Notes: generated by a model from the letters alone, not told the origin. 64,000 nt of DNA from Xylophilus sp. Leaf220 (GCF_001421705.1 NZ_LMKO01000002.1:1-64000); one strand, 5' to 3'. Counted from the first letter of the stretch, positions 26,687 through 40,385 are shown. Made by a program: numbers and translations.

Positions 26687-27495
26687 CAGAGATCCTCGAA
26701 AGCGGGGGTGGGCAGGCCGGCGAGCGCGGCCAGCGGTGCGTAGTCGCAAGGGCCGGGCACCGCGAACCCGGCAAGCAACAAGCGTTCCCTGAGCGGCGCC
26801 AGTTCGGCCGCGCCGCCGGCGGCCGCGAGGGCCGCGCGCAGAGCGGCCCTCGCCGCCTCGTCGAGGGCGGCGGTGGCCACCAGCGGCGGTATCGGCCGCC
26901 ACGCGGTCTGCGCCACGGTGCGCACCCGGGCGGCGAGCACGGGCGCATGCAGCCGCAGCAGGTCGTGGTAGTAGCTGTCGAGCGCGCCGACGTCGATCCG
27001 GCCTGCCGCCAGTGCGTCGATCACGCCGCGCGCATGGACCAGGCCGCCGACAGCGCCGCGGTACAGGCGGCCGCCGTGCGCGGCGCGGTACGGCGAAAGG
27101 AAGTCGCGCAGCGCCACCCCGCCCGAGAGCGAATCGGCGACGGTGTAGCCCACCGTGCCGCCGAAGGTGTCTTCGATGCGGCGATGCCCGCTGTCGGACC
27201 GCACGACGATGTCGCTGCAGTAGCGCGGCAGGCCGCCGTAGCGGGCCGGCGACGGCACCGGCGCGGCGACCAGCAGCGGCCGCGGAAGGTGGCGGGCGAA
27301 CGGCAGGCCGCACATCAGCGCCAGGCCCAGGTCGTCGCGCGCCCACAGGGCCGAAAGCGGCGCGGGCGGGTCGTGGTCGATCACCTGCCACGGCAGCCCG
27401 GCGCGCGCCAGCACCCAGCCCAGCAGCGCCTTCCAGTCGGCACGGCATCCGGGGGTGGCGGAGTACATCCGCGCGTTGGCGACGGGCAGGGGCAT
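26686..27495 (-). CDS. PhnD/SsuA-like substrate-binding domain protein without clear signal peptide
   Basis: A 269-residue protein resembling phosphate/phosphonate-type (PhnD-like) binding proteins. It has YSATPGCRADWKALLGWVLA at the start, GYTVADSLSGGVALRDFL in the middle and GALDSYYHDLLRLH later. The usual N-terminal signal peptide is absent. The protein may be cytoplasmic, or the real start could differ. It overlaps the Bug gene (ATGA), and 20 bases separate it from the upstream ornithine-cyclodeaminase-like gene. No permease or ATPase accompanies it. A sensory or enzymatic role in place of transport is possible. Confidence 0.75.
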   Translation of the reverse strand: MPLPVANARMYSATPGCRADWKALLGWVLARAGLPWQVIDHDPPAPLSALWARDDLGLALMCGLPFARHLPRPLLVAAPVPSPARYGGLPRYCSDIVVRSDSGHRRIEDTFGGTVGYTVADSLSGGVALRDFLSPYRAAHGGRLYRGAVGGLVHARGVIDALAAGRIDVGALDSYYHDLLRLHAPVLAARVRTVAQTAWRPIPPLVATAALDEAARAALRAALAAAGGAAELAPLRERLLLAGFAVPGPCDYAPLAALAGLPTPAFEDL

Positions 27496-27515
27496 GGCCG
27501 AAGCTGCGTCGAGGC

Positions 27516-28517
27516 TCAGCGGAAGCGCAGCCGCTGGCCCAGGCCCATCGCCTGCGCCTTTTCCAGCATCGCCACGCCGAGCGCGATGTCCGACAGCGAC
27601 AGGCCGCGGTGCCAGAAGAGGTTGGTCTCGTCGTCCGATTCGCGGCCCGGCTTCAGGCCGGCCACGATCTGGCCCAGCTCGGCATGCAGCGTGGTCTCGG
27701 ACAGGCGGCCGCTGTCGACATGGGCCCGCAGCGCGCCGAAGGGGCCGGCCTTGGCCTGGCCCCAGTCGTCCATCACCATCTTGTCCATGATGTCGGTGAG
27801 CGACAGCTCCACCGCGCTCATGGTGCCGTAGGGAATGACGCAGGCGCCCTTCTTGATCCACTCGGTCCTGAGCATCGGCTCGGGCTTCTCCAGGCGCGAG
27901 GCCTCGACCACGATGTCGGCGCCGCGCACGCAGGACTCCCAGTCCTCGGTCACGACGATCTTCATGCCCAGGTCGCGCTCCAGCGTCTCGGCGAAGGCGT
28001 TGCGGCTTTCGGGACGGCGCGAGTGCACCCGGATTTCGTCGAACTGGAAGATGGCATGCAGCAGCCGCACGTTCCAGTACGAGGTGCCGCGCGCGCCGAT
28101 GTGGCCGAGGATCTTCGAATCCTTCCGCGCCAGGTGCTTGGCGCCGATGGCGGTGATCGCGCCGGTGCGCATGTCGGTGATGTCCGAGGCGTCGATGATC
28201 GCCACCGGCACGCCGGTCTTGGGATCGAACAGGTTGAGCACCGCCAGCTCGGAAGGCAGGCCGCGCTCGTAGTTGCGGTAGAAGTCGCCGACCACCTTCA
28301 CGCCGGCCACGCCCATCGGGCGGATGTAGCCGCGTAGCACGTTGAAGTGGCCGGGATAGTCCTTCTCGGGCACCAGGTGCATCCGCGGCTCGATCGTGGT
28401 TTCGCCGCGGCCCTGGGCCAGCAGGCCGCGCTCGACTGCGGCGACGATCTCGGCGTCCGTCATCGCCAGGGCCTGGACGTCGGGGTGGTTGAGGTAGTGG
28501 AGATGGATTTCCTGCAT
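27516..28517 (-). CDS. Ornithine cyclodeaminase / mu-crystallin family protein
   Basis: A 333-residue NAD(P)-binding protein. The C-terminal Rossmann region includes GHIGARGTSYWNVRLL and IRVHSRRPESRNAFAE, and the N-terminal half includes IEPRMHLVP. Members include ornithine cyclodeaminase and reductases of cyclic imino acids. The start at 28517 is preferred over ATG 28523 because AAGGA lies six bases upstream. It sits directly after hutU in the operon. A link to histidine catabolism is known only by such co-occurrence. The substrate is unassigned. Confidence 0.85.
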   Translation of the reverse strand: MQEIHLHYLNHPDVQALAMTDAEIVAAVERGLLAQGRGETTIEPRMHLVPEKDYPGHFNVLRGYIRPMGVAGVKVVGDFYRNYERGLPSELAVLNLFDPKTGVPVAIIDASDITDMRTGAITAIGAKHLARKDSKILGHIGARGTSYWNVRLLHAIFQFDEIRVHSRRPESRNAFAETLERDLGMKIVVTEDWESCVRGADIVVEASRLEKPEPMLRTEWIKKGACVIPYGTMSAVELSLTDIMDKMVMDDWGQAKAGPFGALRAHVDSGRLSETTLHAELGQIVAGLKPGRESDDETNLFWHRGLSLSDIALGVAMLEKAQAMGLGQRLRFR

Positions 28518-28519
28518 GC

Positions 28520-30289
<1,770 letters not shown>

Positions 30290-30343
30290 GGTCGGGGCTC
30301 CGAAGAAGGGCGGTCGAAGAATTGGGGGCTGAGGTGCGGGGTG

Positions 30344-31990
30344 TCAGGCGGTGGCGGCGGGCGTTGCGGCGGATGCATCGGCATGGCTCGGCAGCAGGCG
30401 CAGCAGCGCGTCGGGCCAGGTGGTGCGGCCGGCCCAGAGGCGCATCGCCTCGACGTCGGGCGCGAGGAAGCGGTCCTGGTCCAGGAAGGCGACGCGGCTG
30501 CGCAGGTCGGCGAAGGTGGCTTCGAGCAGCGGCGAACTGCGCAGGCCGCCTGGGCTGCGCTTCAGTTCGATGCCCTGCGCCGCGCCCATCGCCTCGATGC
30601 CGACGACCACCGCGGTGTTGTCGGCCATCTCGGCCAGGCGCCGGGCGCCGAAGGTGGCCATCGAGACATGGTCCTCCTGGTTGGCCGAGGTGGGCAGGCT
30701 GTCGACGCTGGCCGGATGGGCGAGCGACTTGTTCTCCGACGCCAGCGCGGCCGCGGTGACCTGCGCGATCATGAAGCCCGAGTTGACGCCGCCGTCGCGC
30801 ACCAGGAAGGGCGGCAGGCCCGACAGGCCCGAGTCGAGCAGCAGCGCCAGCCGGCGCTCGGAGATCGCGCCGATCTCGGCGATGGCCAGGGCCAGGATGT
30901 CGGCGGCGAAGGCCACCGGCTCGGCGTGGAAGTTGCCGCCGGAGATCACCTCGTCGTCGCCTTCATCGCCGCCGGCGCCGGAGAAGACCAGCGGGTTGTC
31001 GGAGGCGGCGTTGGCCTCGGTCTGCAGCACCCGGGCGGCATGGCGGATGTTGTCGAGGCAGGCGCCCATCACCTGCGGCACGCAGCGGATCGAGTACGGG
31101 TCCTGCACCCGGCCGCAGTCGGGATGCGAGGGCACGATCTCGCTACCGTTGAGCAGTGCGCGCACCGCGGCGGCCACGTCGATCTGCCCGGGCTGGCCGC
31201 GCGCCGCGTGGATGCGGGCGTCGAACGGCTTGATCGAGCCCTGGATCGCCTCCAGCGACAGCGCGCCGGCCACCAGGCCCGCGGCGAAGACGTTCTCCGC
31301 CTGGAACAGCCCGGCCAGCGCCAGCGCGGTCGAGACCTGGGTGCCGTTGAGCAGCGCCAGTCCCTCCTTGGGGCCGAGCACGAAGGGCGCGAAGCCGGCG
31401 CGGCGCATCGCCTCGGCGCCGGGGATCACCGTGCCCTCGGGCGTCGAGGCCTCGCCCTCGCCGATCAGCACGCAGGCCAGGTGGGCCAGCGGCGCCAGGT
31501 CGCCCGATGCGCCCACCGAGCCCTTGGCGGGGATGCGCGGCAGCAGGCCGGCGTTGGCCAGCGCCAGCAGCGCGTCGACGATCTCGGGCCGCACGCCCGA
31601 GTGGCCGCGGGCCAGGCTCACCGCCTTGGTCGCCAGCACCAGCCGCACCACCGCGGCGGGCAGCGGCTGGCCGGTGCCCACGCTGTGCGACAGCACCAGG
31701 TTGCGCTGCAGCTCGGCCAGCCGTTCGCGCGGGATCCGGGTGCTGGCCAGCTTGCCGAAGCCGGTGTTGATGCCGTAGACCACCTCGCCGCCATCGACGA
31801 TGCGCTGCACCGCGGACTGCGCGGCGCGCAGGGCCTGCCGGGCATCGGCATGCAGTTGCAGCGATACGCCGCCGGTGTGGATGCGGCGCAGTTGGGCGAG
31901 CACCACCCGGCCCGGGTCGAGCATCAGCACGCCGTCGCCCGGCACGGGCACCGGGTGGGCGGGGGCGGCGTCGGGAGTAAGCATGTGCAT
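30344..31990 (-). CDS. hutH: Histidine ammonia-lyase
   Basis: Deaminates L-histidine to urocanate. The 548 residues include the Ala-Ser-Gly triplet (161-163, in [12 protein letters not shown]) that cyclises to the MIO cofactor. A HutC-like operator abuts the start codon, and an alternative ATG two codons in (31984) would leave that operator fully upstream. It is the first enzyme gene of the leftward hut run. Confidence 0.96.
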   Translation of the reverse strand: MHMLTPDAAPAHPVPVPGDGVLMLDPGRVVLAQLRRIHTGGVSLQLHADARQALRAAQSAVQRIVDGGEVVYGINTGFGKLASTRIPRERLAELQRNLVLSHSVGTGQPLPAAVVRLVLATKAVSLARGHSGVRPEIVDALLALANAGLLPRIPAKGSVGASGDLAPLAHLACVLIGEGEASTPEGTVIPGAEAMRRAGFAPFVLGPKEGLALLNGTQVSTALALAGLFQAENVFAAGLVAGALSLEAIQGSIKPFDARIHAARGQPGQIDVAAAVRALLNGSEIVPSHPDCGRVQDPYSIRCVPQVMGACLDNIRHAARVLQTEANAASDNPLVFSGAGGDEGDDEVISGGNFHAEPVAFAADILALAIAEIGAISERRLALLLDSGLSGLPPFLVRDGGVNSGFMIAQVTAAALASENKSLAHPASVDSLPTSANQEDHVSMATFGARRLAEMADNTAVVVGIEAMGAAQGIELKRSPGGLRSSPLLEATFADLRSRVAFLDQDRFLAPDVEAMRLWAGRTTWPDALLRLLPSHADASAATPAATA

Positions 31991-32001
31991 GTCTATACAG
32001 G
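31988..32001 (-). promoter_or_regulatory. HutC-like operator before hutH
   Basis: On the minus strand CCTGTATAGACATG, with near-symmetric TGTATAGACA, fits the HutC/GntR consensus around TGTATATACA. It overlaps the first hutH ATG. The hutC gene is next door, and a closely similar site lies at 35647. Confidence 0.6.
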
Positions 32002-32042
32002 TTGATGGAAATGAAAACCGGTCGGTTGCCGAGCGCAGCCGC

Positions 32043-32855
32043 TCAGCGGGCGTTGCCGTCGGTGCGGAAGCGGCTGCCCAGCCGGTAGCGGCTGGCAGGG
32101 TGCAGGAAGCGGGCGAAGGTCACCGGCACGCCCTGCATCCAGGTGCGGCGGGTCAGCAGCAGGCAGGGCTCGGCGGTGGGCATCTCGAGCTGCAGCGCCT
32201 GCTCGGCGGTGGGCATCACCGCATCGACCACGTGCTCCATCTCGTCGTAGGGCGCGGTGCGCACCAGGTACTCCGACGGCTGCTGGCGCGAGAAATCCTG
32301 GTGGATGAAATCGGGCGAGACCCGCGGGTTGACGAAGCGGTCTTCCAGCTGCACCGGCAGGCCGTTCTCCAGGTGCACGCAGACGGCGCGGAACACCGAC
32401 TCCCCGGTGCGCAGGCCGAAGAGCGCCGCCGTCTCCATCGAGGCCGACACCCGCTCGACCAACAGCACCTTGCAGGCGTAGTCGTGGCCGCGGTGGTGCA
32501 CGTCGTCGGCCAGGTTGGCGATCTGCAGCAGGGTCGACTGGGGCTTGTCCTCGGCCACGAAGCTGCCGACGCCCGGCACCCGCACCACCCGGCCCTGGCC
32601 GGCCAGCTCGCGCAGCGCGCGGTTGACCGTCATGCGCGACATGCCGAACTGTGCGACCAGCTCGTGCTCGGACGGCAGCCGGGTGCCGGCGGGCCAGCTG
32701 CCGTCCTGGATCTTGCGCGAGATGAAATCCTTGACCTGCTGGTAGAGCGCGAGTGCGCCGGGCCCGTCGTTGGCGGCAGGCACCGCGCCGACGGCGGGCG
32801 TCTGCGGCGGGGGCGCGCCGTTCTTGGGCACGGGGAGGGCGTTGCGGGCGGTCAT
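32043..32855 (-). CDS. hutC: GntR-type histidine utilization repressor
   Basis: A 270-residue regulator with a 30-residue variable leader, an N-terminal winged-helix ([41 protein letters not shown]) and a C-terminal UTRA ligand-binding domain containing [20 protein letters not shown]. HutC represses hut genes and is released by urocanate or its derivatives. Placed between the transporter and hutH, it probably controls both through the two operators seen here. Confidence 0.93.
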   Translation of the reverse strand: MTARNALPVPKNGAPPPQTPAVGAVPAANDGPGALALYQQVKDFISRKIQDGSWPAGTRLPSEHELVAQFGMSRMTVNRALRELAGQGRVVRVPGVGSFVAEDKPQSTLLQIANLADDVHHRGHDYACKVLLVERVSASMETAALFGLRTGESVFRAVCVHLENGLPVQLEDRFVNPRVSPDFIHQDFSRQQPSEYLVRTAPYDEMEHVVDAVMPTAEQALQLEMPTAEPCLLLTRRTWMQGVPVTFARFLHPASRYRLGSRFRTDGNAR

Positions 32856-32888
32856 GCGGAGATCGGTGGAGAGGCGGATGCGCGGTGG

Positions 32889-33668
32889 TCAGTGCGCCGC
32901 GGCCAGGGATTCGGCGCGGATCTCTTCGGTGAGGCGCGCCTTCAGGTCCATGAACTCGGGCGAGGTCTTGATCGTGTAGTGGCGCGGATGTGGGAAATCC
33001 ACCGCCAGCTCGGTCTTGATGCGGCCCGGCCGGGCGCTGAACACCGCGACCCGGTTGGCCATGAAGATCGCCTCGTCGATGTCGTGGGTGACGAAGAGCA
33101 CCGTCTTGCGCGCCGACTCCCAGATGCCCAGCAGCAGCTCCTGCATCAGCACCCGGGTCTGGTTGTCGAGCGCGCCGAAGGGCTCGTCGAGCAGCAGGAT
33201 CTTGGGGTCGTTGGCCAGCGCCCGGGCGATGGCGGTGCGCTGCTGCATGCCGCCCGAGAGCTGCTTGGGAAAGTGGTTCTCGAAGCCGCGCAGCCCCACC
33301 TTGGCGATGAAGTAGTCGGCGCGCTCCTTCTGCTGCGCCTCGGGCAGGCCGCGCTCGCGCAGGCCGAAGCGGATGTTCTGCGCGATGGTGAGCCAGGGGA
33401 ACAGGGTGTAGCTCTGGAACACCACGCCGCGGTCGGCGCCCGGCCCCTCGACCTGGCGGCCGTCGAGCATCACCTGGCCGGTGGTCGGGTAGTCGAGCCC
33501 GGCGACGATGCGCAGCAGGGTCGACTTGCCGCAGCCTGAGGGGCCGAGGATGGTGACGAAGTCGTTCTCGCGCACCTCGAAATCGACCGGCAGCAGCGCC
33601 TGGGTGCTCTGGCCCTTGGTGCCCTGGAAGATGCGCGATACGCCGCGCACGGAAAGATGGTCGCTCAC
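32889..33668 (-). CDS. NitT/TauT-type ABC transporter ATP-binding protein
   Basis: A 259-residue ATPase with Walker A GPSGCGKST near residue 43, signature LSGGMQQRTAIARAL, Walker B LLLDEPFGALD and the family HDIDEA. The GTG start overlaps the permease stop (GTGA). Such proteins serve nitrate, taurine, sulfonate, thiamine-precursor or other transporters. Here the setting between hutC and a HutC-like operator points to histidine, urocanate or a related imidazole. Confidence 0.88.
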   Translation of the reverse strand: MSDHLSVRGVSRIFQGTKGQSTQALLPVDFEVRENDFVTILGPSGCGKSTLLRIVAGLDYPTTGQVMLDGRQVEGPGADRGVVFQSYTLFPWLTIAQNIRFGLRERGLPEAQQKERADYFIAKVGLRGFENHFPKQLSGGMQQRTAIARALANDPKILLLDEPFGALDNQTRVLMQELLLGIWESARKTVLFVTHDIDEAIFMANRVAVFSARPGRIKTELAVDFPHPRHYTIKTSPEFMDLKARLTEEIRAESLAAAH

Positions 33669-34564
33669 AGCGTGCTCCAGGCGAAGAGGCGGCGGTTGGC
33701 CGCCTTGAAGGCGAAGTCGGACACCAGCCCGATGATGCCGATCACGATGATGCCGAAGATGATCTGCCCGGTGTTGAGCAGCGCCTGGCTGTCGGTGATC
33801 ATGTGGCCGATGCCCGAGGACGAGCCGATCAGCTCGGCCACGATCACGTAGGTCCAGGCCCAGCCCAGCACCAGGCGCAGCGTCTCGGCGATGCCGGGCG
33901 CCGCGCCCGGGATCAGCACCCGGGCGATCACGCCGCGGTCGCCGGCGCCCAGGGTGTAGGCGGCCTCGACCAGGTCGCGGCGGGCGCTGCCGACGGTGAC
34001 GGCCACCATCAGCACCACCTGGAAGAAGGAGCCGATGAAGATCACCAGCAGCTTCTGCGTCTCGCCGATGCCGGCCCACAGGATCAGCAGCGGGATGAAG
34101 GCCGAGGCCGGCAGGTAGCGGCAGAACGACACGAAGGGCTCGAAGAAGGCCTCGACGCCCTTGTACGCGCCCATCGCGATGCCCAGCGGCACCGCCAGCA
34201 CGCTGGCCAGGGCGAAGCCGCCCACCACCCGCCAGACGGTCATGCCGATGTCGTGGATGAAGTTGTATTCGGTGAACAGCAGCCAGCCTTCGCGCACCAT
34301 CGTCACCGGACTGGCCAGGAAGGTGGGCGGCACGAAGCCGCCCAGGGTGAAGAACGCCCACACCGCCACGAACAGCACGAAGAAGCCCAGGCCCAGCATC
34401 CAGCGCGCGGTGCCGCCGACCGGCTCCAGCGGCGCCAGCGCCCGGCGCCGGCGCGCGGAGACCGGCGCGGCGATGGGCGGCAGCGCCGCGGGTGCGGCGG
34501 CCCCGGGCGAGGCGGCGGAGGGGACGGGTGCGACGGACGCGGCGGCAGCGGGCAGGGCGGACAT
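33665..34564 (-). CDS. NitT/TauT-type ABC transporter permease
   Basis: A 299-residue inner-membrane protein with a 50-residue Ala/Pro-rich cytoplasmic leader, six hydrophobic segments and the EAA-type loop EAAYTLGAGDRGVIARVLIP near residue 205. The next gene on the strand overlaps it by four bases. It forms the channel of the hut-linked importer. Confidence 0.88.
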   Translation of the reverse strand: MSALPAAAASVAPVPSAASPGAAAPAALPPIAAPVSARRRRALAPLEPVGGTARWMLGLGFFVLFVAVWAFFTLGGFVPPTFLASPVTMVREGWLLFTEYNFIHDIGMTVWRVVGGFALASVLAVPLGIAMGAYKGVEAFFEPFVSFCRYLPASAFIPLLILWAGIGETQKLLVIFIGSFFQVVLMVAVTVGSARRDLVEAAYTLGAGDRGVIARVLIPGAAPGIAETLRLVLGWAWTYVIVAELIGSSSGIGHMITDSQALLNTGQIIFGIIVIGIIGLVSDFAFKAANRRLFAWSTL

Positions 34565-34574
34565 GGGCGGCGGA

Positions 34575-35543
34575 TTACTTGATGAAGCGGTCGTCGAAGG
34601 TCACGGCCAGGTCGGCCGGCGCCTTGCGGATCACGCCGGCGTCGAGCAGGATCTTCTGGGCTTCCTGCATGAAGGCGGTCAGCTCGCCGGCGAAGAACTT
34701 CTGGTTGGCCGCCTTGTCCTGCCAGCGCAGGTAGGCCGACGACTTGGCGAACTGCTCGCCCGACTGCTTGACCGCCGCGCCCATGATCTCGTTGGACTTG
34801 GCCGGGTCGGCCTTGATCATGTCGAGGGCCTGGAAGTAGGAATCGGCCAGCGACTGCGCCGCCTTCGGGTTGGCCTTGAGCCACTCGGGCGCGCAGCCCA
34901 CCGTGTCCATCACCATCGGGTAGTCGAGCGTGGTCGCCAGGATCTTGCCGGCGGCCGGGTTGTCGCGCACGGTGGAGAGATAGGGCTCGTAGGTCATGGC
35001 GGCGTCGTTCTGGCCGGCCACGAAGGCCTGGGCCGCGGCCTGGGGCGTCATGGTGACGGTCTTCACGTCCTTGAGCGTCATGCCGTTCTTGCCGAGCATC
35101 CAGGCCAGGCCGAAGTAGGGCGCGGTGCCGGGCGCGTCGACGCCGATGGTCTTGCCCTTCAGGTCGGCGAAGTTCTTGACGTCGCCGCGCACCGCGATGC
35201 CGTCGGCGCCGTAGGACTTGTCCATCTGGAAGATCTGCACGATCGGCACGCCGTTGGCGTTCCAGGCGACGTGCGTCTCGACGGTGGTGGCGGCGCACTG
35301 GATCGCGCCCGAGGCCAGCGCCAGGTGGCGGTCCTTCTGCGGGATCATCTTGATCTCCACGTCGAGGCCGTTCTTCTTGAAGATGCCGGCCTTGTCGGCG
35401 AGCGTGAGCGGCGCGAAGCCGGTCCAGCCCGACATGCCCAGCACGATCTTCGTGTCCTGCGCTGCCGAGCCGAACGCCAGCGCTGCCGCGCACACGCCGG
35501 CCGCCGTGCGGACCGCCAACTTGACCATGGAACGCTTGCTCAT
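34575..35543 (-). CDS. NitT/TauT-type ABC transporter substrate-binding protein
   Basis: A 322-residue secreted protein with signal peptide MSKRSMVKLAVRTAAGVCAAALAFGSAAQ. The mature fold (SGWTGFAPLTLADKAGIFKKNG, DLKGKTIGVDAPGTAPYFG) is a NitT/TauT/ThiY-type binding protein. The ATG at 35543 was chosen for the signal peptide and the upstream AGAGGT. It is the first gene of a three-gene transporter operon, with a HutC-like site about 105 bases upstream, so histidine-related uptake is likely. Confidence 0.9.
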   Translation of the reverse strand: MSKRSMVKLAVRTAAGVCAAALAFGSAAQDTKIVLGMSGWTGFAPLTLADKAGIFKKNGLDVEIKMIPQKDRHLALASGAIQCAATTVETHVAWNANGVPIVQIFQMDKSYGADGIAVRGDVKNFADLKGKTIGVDAPGTAPYFGLAWMLGKNGMTLKDVKTVTMTPQAAAQAFVAGQNDAAMTYEPYLSTVRDNPAAGKILATTLDYPMVMDTVGCAPEWLKANPKAAQSLADSYFQALDMIKADPAKSNEIMGAAVKQSGEQFAKSSAYLRWQDKAANQKFFAGELTAFMQEAQKILLDAGVIRKAPADLAVTFDDRFIK

Positions 35544-35646
35544 CGATCTACCTCTTTGCGATTGAAGAAAAACGGGGTGGTCCGCCCGCGGGCGGCCGCC
35601 GGGAACCGGAGACCGGGCAGGCGCCGATTGTCGGGAATGCACCAGA

Positions 35647-35660
35647 CCTGTACATACAGG
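35647..35660 (-). promoter_or_regulatory. HutC-like operator before the ABC transporter operon
   Basis: CCTGTACATACAGG is a near-perfect palindrome. Read on the minus strand as CCTGTATGTACAGG it shares CCTGTAT and ACA with the site before hutH. It lies about 104 bases upstream of the binding-protein ATG, within the 288-bp divergent gap shared with recQ. Confidence 0.65.
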
Positions 35661-35831
35661 CTAACCCGCAACCGTGCCGGTGCATTCCACGGGCCGGATG
35701 GCACCCGAAAGGCCCGAAAACGGCACGCTCTCCGTGCGCATCTCCCCGGCCCTGCCCAGGTTGACTAGACAAGCACGACACGTGCCAGACCGCAATGGCC
35801 GCAAAATCGGGGGCTCACCCGAAAACGCGCC

Positions 35832-37790
<1,959 letters not shown>

Positions 37791-37876
37791 AATCCCCCAG
37801 ACGGCGAACCGCCGCGCAGGGGCATCCGGCCGCTAAAATCGGCCGCTGCACCGATGCACCTCCCGAAGGAAGCCCC

Positions 37877-38068
37877 ATGCCCCTACCCGTCAATGCCGCC
37901 ACCAACACGCCCGAGCCGGACAACTCCCACGATCCGCGCGCGCACATCGCGGCCGAGCACGAGAAGGACGCGGTCGAGCAGGTGGTGCACCTGATGCCGA
38001 TCGTGCTGCCCATCGTCGGCGGCGTGCTGATGTTCCTGCTGGCCTTCATCGCGATCTACATGGCCTGA
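37877..38068 (+). CDS. Small single-pass membrane protein
   Basis: A 63-residue protein. The first 40 residues are polar and charged with a helix-like HIAAEHEKDAVEQVVHL, and the last 22 form one hydrophobic segment, ending ...IAIYMA. The ATG has GAAGGA upstream. It lies 86 bases after recQ, with an intrinsic terminator about 60 bases downstream, so it could be cotranscribed with recQ. The tail-anchored topology and unknown role make it a candidate membrane microprotein. Confidence 0.7.
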   Translation: MPLPVNAATNTPEPDNSHDPRAHIAAEHEKDAVEQVVHLMPIVLPIVGGVLMFLLAFIAIYMA

Positions 38069-38127
38069 CCGGGCGGCGGGCCGGCCCGCATCGGTCTGCG
38101 CGGGCGACGCCCGCGTCCCCCTCCCGA

Positions 38128-38151
38128 AAGCCGCGCTCGACGCGGCTTTTT
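38128..38151 (+). terminator. Intrinsic terminator
   Basis: AAGCCGCG-ctcga-CGCGGCTTTTT: an 8-bp stem followed by a T run, downstream of the 63-residue gene. The rest of the gap to 38394 holds an inverted repeat CATGC...GCATG at 38185-38201 and only weak promoter candidates. Confidence 0.8.
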
Positions 38152-38394
38152 GCCGTCCGGCCATCGTCATCGCGCGCATAACCCCATGCTTTGTTTGCAT
38201 GAAATTACAGGGTAATCCGGTTTCGCTTCCGGCCCGGATTCATAAAATCGTCATCCGCCCCCGCCGAAACCGGCTTGCGCCGCACCCCGGGGTGCCTGCA
38301 GCAACGCCCATCGGTAGTCCGGAGCCGCCTTCTCCAAGACCACCCGCGCACGCGGTCTTGGACAAGACGGTTTTCAAACTCAGGAGCTCGACCG

Positions 38395-40284
38395 ATGAAC
38401 GCCCCCACCCAAGGACTGCCCGTACAGGCCCCTTCCTACGTCAAGAACGCCCGGCTGATCGCCTGGGTGTCGGAGATGGCCGCCCTCTGCAAGCCGCAGG
38501 ACATCGTCTGGTGCGACGGCAGCGACGAGGAATACGCCCGCTTCTGCCAGCAGCTGGTCGATGCCGGCACCTTCAAGCGCCTCAACCCGGCCAAGCGCGC
38601 CAACAGCTTCCTGGCCTGCTCCGACCCGAGCGACGTGGCACGGGTGGAGGACCGCACCTTCATCTGCTCCGAGAAGCAGGAAGACGCCGGCCCGACCAAC
38701 AACTGGAAGGCCCCGGCCGAGATGCGCGGCATCCTGCAGCCGCTGTTCGACGGCTGCATGGCGGGCCGCACGATGTACGTGGTGCCGTTCTCGATGGGGC
38801 CCCTCGGCAGCGACATCGCCCACATCGGCGTCGAGCTGTCCGACAGCGCCTATGTGGCGGTGAACATGAAGCTGATGACCCGCATGGGCCGCGCGGTGCT
38901 CGACGTGCTGGGCGACGACGGCGAGTTCGTGCCCTGCCTGCACACCGTCGGCGCGCCCCTGGCCGCCGGCCAGCAGGACGTGGCCTGGCCGTGCAATCCC
39001 ACCACCAAGTACATCGTGCACTTCCCCGAGACGCGCGAGATCTGGTCGTACGGTTCGGGCTACGGCGGCAATGCGCTGCTGGGCAAGAAGTGCCTGGCGC
39101 TGCGCATCGCCTCGGCCATGGGCCGCGCCGAAGCGACCGACACGGCCACCGGCTGGCTGGCCGAGCACATGCTGATCCTGGGCGTGCAGTCGCCCGCCGG
39201 CAAGAAGTACCACGTGGCGGCGGCGTTCCCGTCGGCCTGCGGCAAGACCAACTTCTCGATGCTGGTGCCGCCACCGGCCCTCGACGGCTGGAAGGTCACC
39301 ACCATCGGCGACGACATCGCCTGGATCAAGCCCGCGGCCGACGGCAGGCTGTATGCGATCAACCCCGAGGCCGGCTACTTCGGCGTGGCCCCCGGCACCA
39401 ACATGCTGACCAACCCCAACTGCATGAAGAGCCTGGACCGCGACGTGATCTTCACCAACGTGGCGCTCACCGACGACGGCGACGTCTGGTGGGAAGGCAT
39501 GGAGCAGGACGCACCGGGCAAGGCGCTGCCGGCGCACCTGATCGACTGGCAGGGCAAGGACTGGACGCCGCAGATCGCCAAGGAGACCGGCGCCAAGGCC
39601 GCGCATCCCAATTCGCGCTTCACCGTGGCGGCCACCAACAACCCGGCGCTCGACAGCGCCTGGGACGATCCGGCCGGTGTGCCGATCGACGCCTTCCTGT
39701 TCGGCGGCCGCCGCTCCACCACCGTGCCGCTGGTGACCGAGGCCCGCAACTGGAACGAAGGCGTCTACATGGCCGCCACCATGGGCTCCGAGACCACCGC
39801 CGCCGCCTTCGGCCAGCAGGGCGTGGTGCGCCGCGACCCGTTCGCGATGCTGCCGTTCGCCGGCTACAACATGAGCGAGTACTTCCAGCACTGGATCGAC
39901 CTGGGCGCCAAGCTGCAGGCCCGGGGCGCGAAGCTGCCGAAGATCTACCAGACCAACTGGTTCCGCAAGGGTGCCGACGGCAAGTTCGCCTGGCCCGGCT
40001 ACGGCGAGAACATGCGCGTGCTGAAGTGGATGATCGACCGCATCGAAGGCACGGCCGGCGCCGGCGTCGATCACCTCACCGGCACCAGCCCCGCCTACGA
40101 AGACCTGAACTGGACCGGCCTGGACTTCACCCCCGCGCAGTTCGACACGGTGACCCGCACCGACGACGCCGCCTGGGGCGCCGAGCTGGCACTGCACGAC
40201 GAGCTGTTCGCCCAGCTGGCGCGCGGCCTGCCGCAGGAGCTGAAGGACACCCGCGCGGAACTGGAAGCGCGCATCCAGGGCTGA
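38395..40284 (+). CDS. pckG: Phosphoenolpyruvate carboxykinase (GTP)
   Basis: Gluconeogenic enzyme making PEP and CO2 from oxaloacetate and GTP. The 629 residues carry the P-loop FPSACGKTN (kinase-1) with its reactive Cys, and [11 protein letters not shown] and [12 protein letters not shown] of the GTP class. The start was set at 38395, where CAGGAG lies upstream; the upstream in-frame Arg-rich extension is not family-like. Flanked by intrinsic terminators on both sides, so monocistronic. The upstream region is about 240 bp. Confidence 0.96.
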   Translation: MNAPTQGLPVQAPSYVKNARLIAWVSEMAALCKPQDIVWCDGSDEEYARFCQQLVDAGTFKRLNPAKRANSFLACSDPSDVARVEDRTFICSEKQEDAGPTNNWKAPAEMRGILQPLFDGCMAGRTMYVVPFSMGPLGSDIAHIGVELSDSAYVAVNMKLMTRMGRAVLDVLGDDGEFVPCLHTVGAPLAAGQQDVAWPCNPTTKYIVHFPETREIWSYGSGYGGNALLGKKCLALRIASAMGRAEATDTATGWLAEHMLILGVQSPAGKKYHVAAAFPSACGKTNFSMLVPPPALDGWKVTTIGDDIAWIKPAADGRLYAINPEAGYFGVAPGTNMLTNPNCMKSLDRDVIFTNVALTDDGDVWWEGMEQDAPGKALPAHLIDWQGKDWTPQIAKETGAKAAHPNSRFTVAATNNPALDSAWDDPAGVPIDAFLFGGRRSTTVPLVTEARNWNEGVYMAATMGSETTAAAFGQQGVVRRDPFAMLPFAGYNMSEYFQHWIDLGAKLQARGAKLPKIYQTNWFRKGADGKFAWPGYGENMRVLKWMIDRIEGTAGAGVDHLTGTSPAYEDLNWTGLDFTPAQFDTVTRTDDAAWGAELALHDELFAQLARGLPQELKDTRAELEARIQG

Positions 40285-40347
40285 TCGCCCGCCGCGCACC
40301 GGCTGCGGTGCGCCGGTGCAGGCCCTGCGCCGACCGACCGCCCATTG

Positions 40348-40385
40348 AAAAAGCCGCTGGCCCCTTCCGGGACCAGCGGCTTTTC
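40348..40385. terminator. Bidirectional terminator
   Basis: AAGCCGCTGG pairs with CCAGCGGCTT across a 12-base loop, with A and T tracts on the outer sides, between convergent pckG and the membrane protein gene at 40419. Confidence 0.8.

Noticed and set aside
38185-38218. Promoter TTGTTT-N16-TAATCC for pckG
   Set aside because: The hexamers are weak matches and the spacing is short; I could not separate it from chance.
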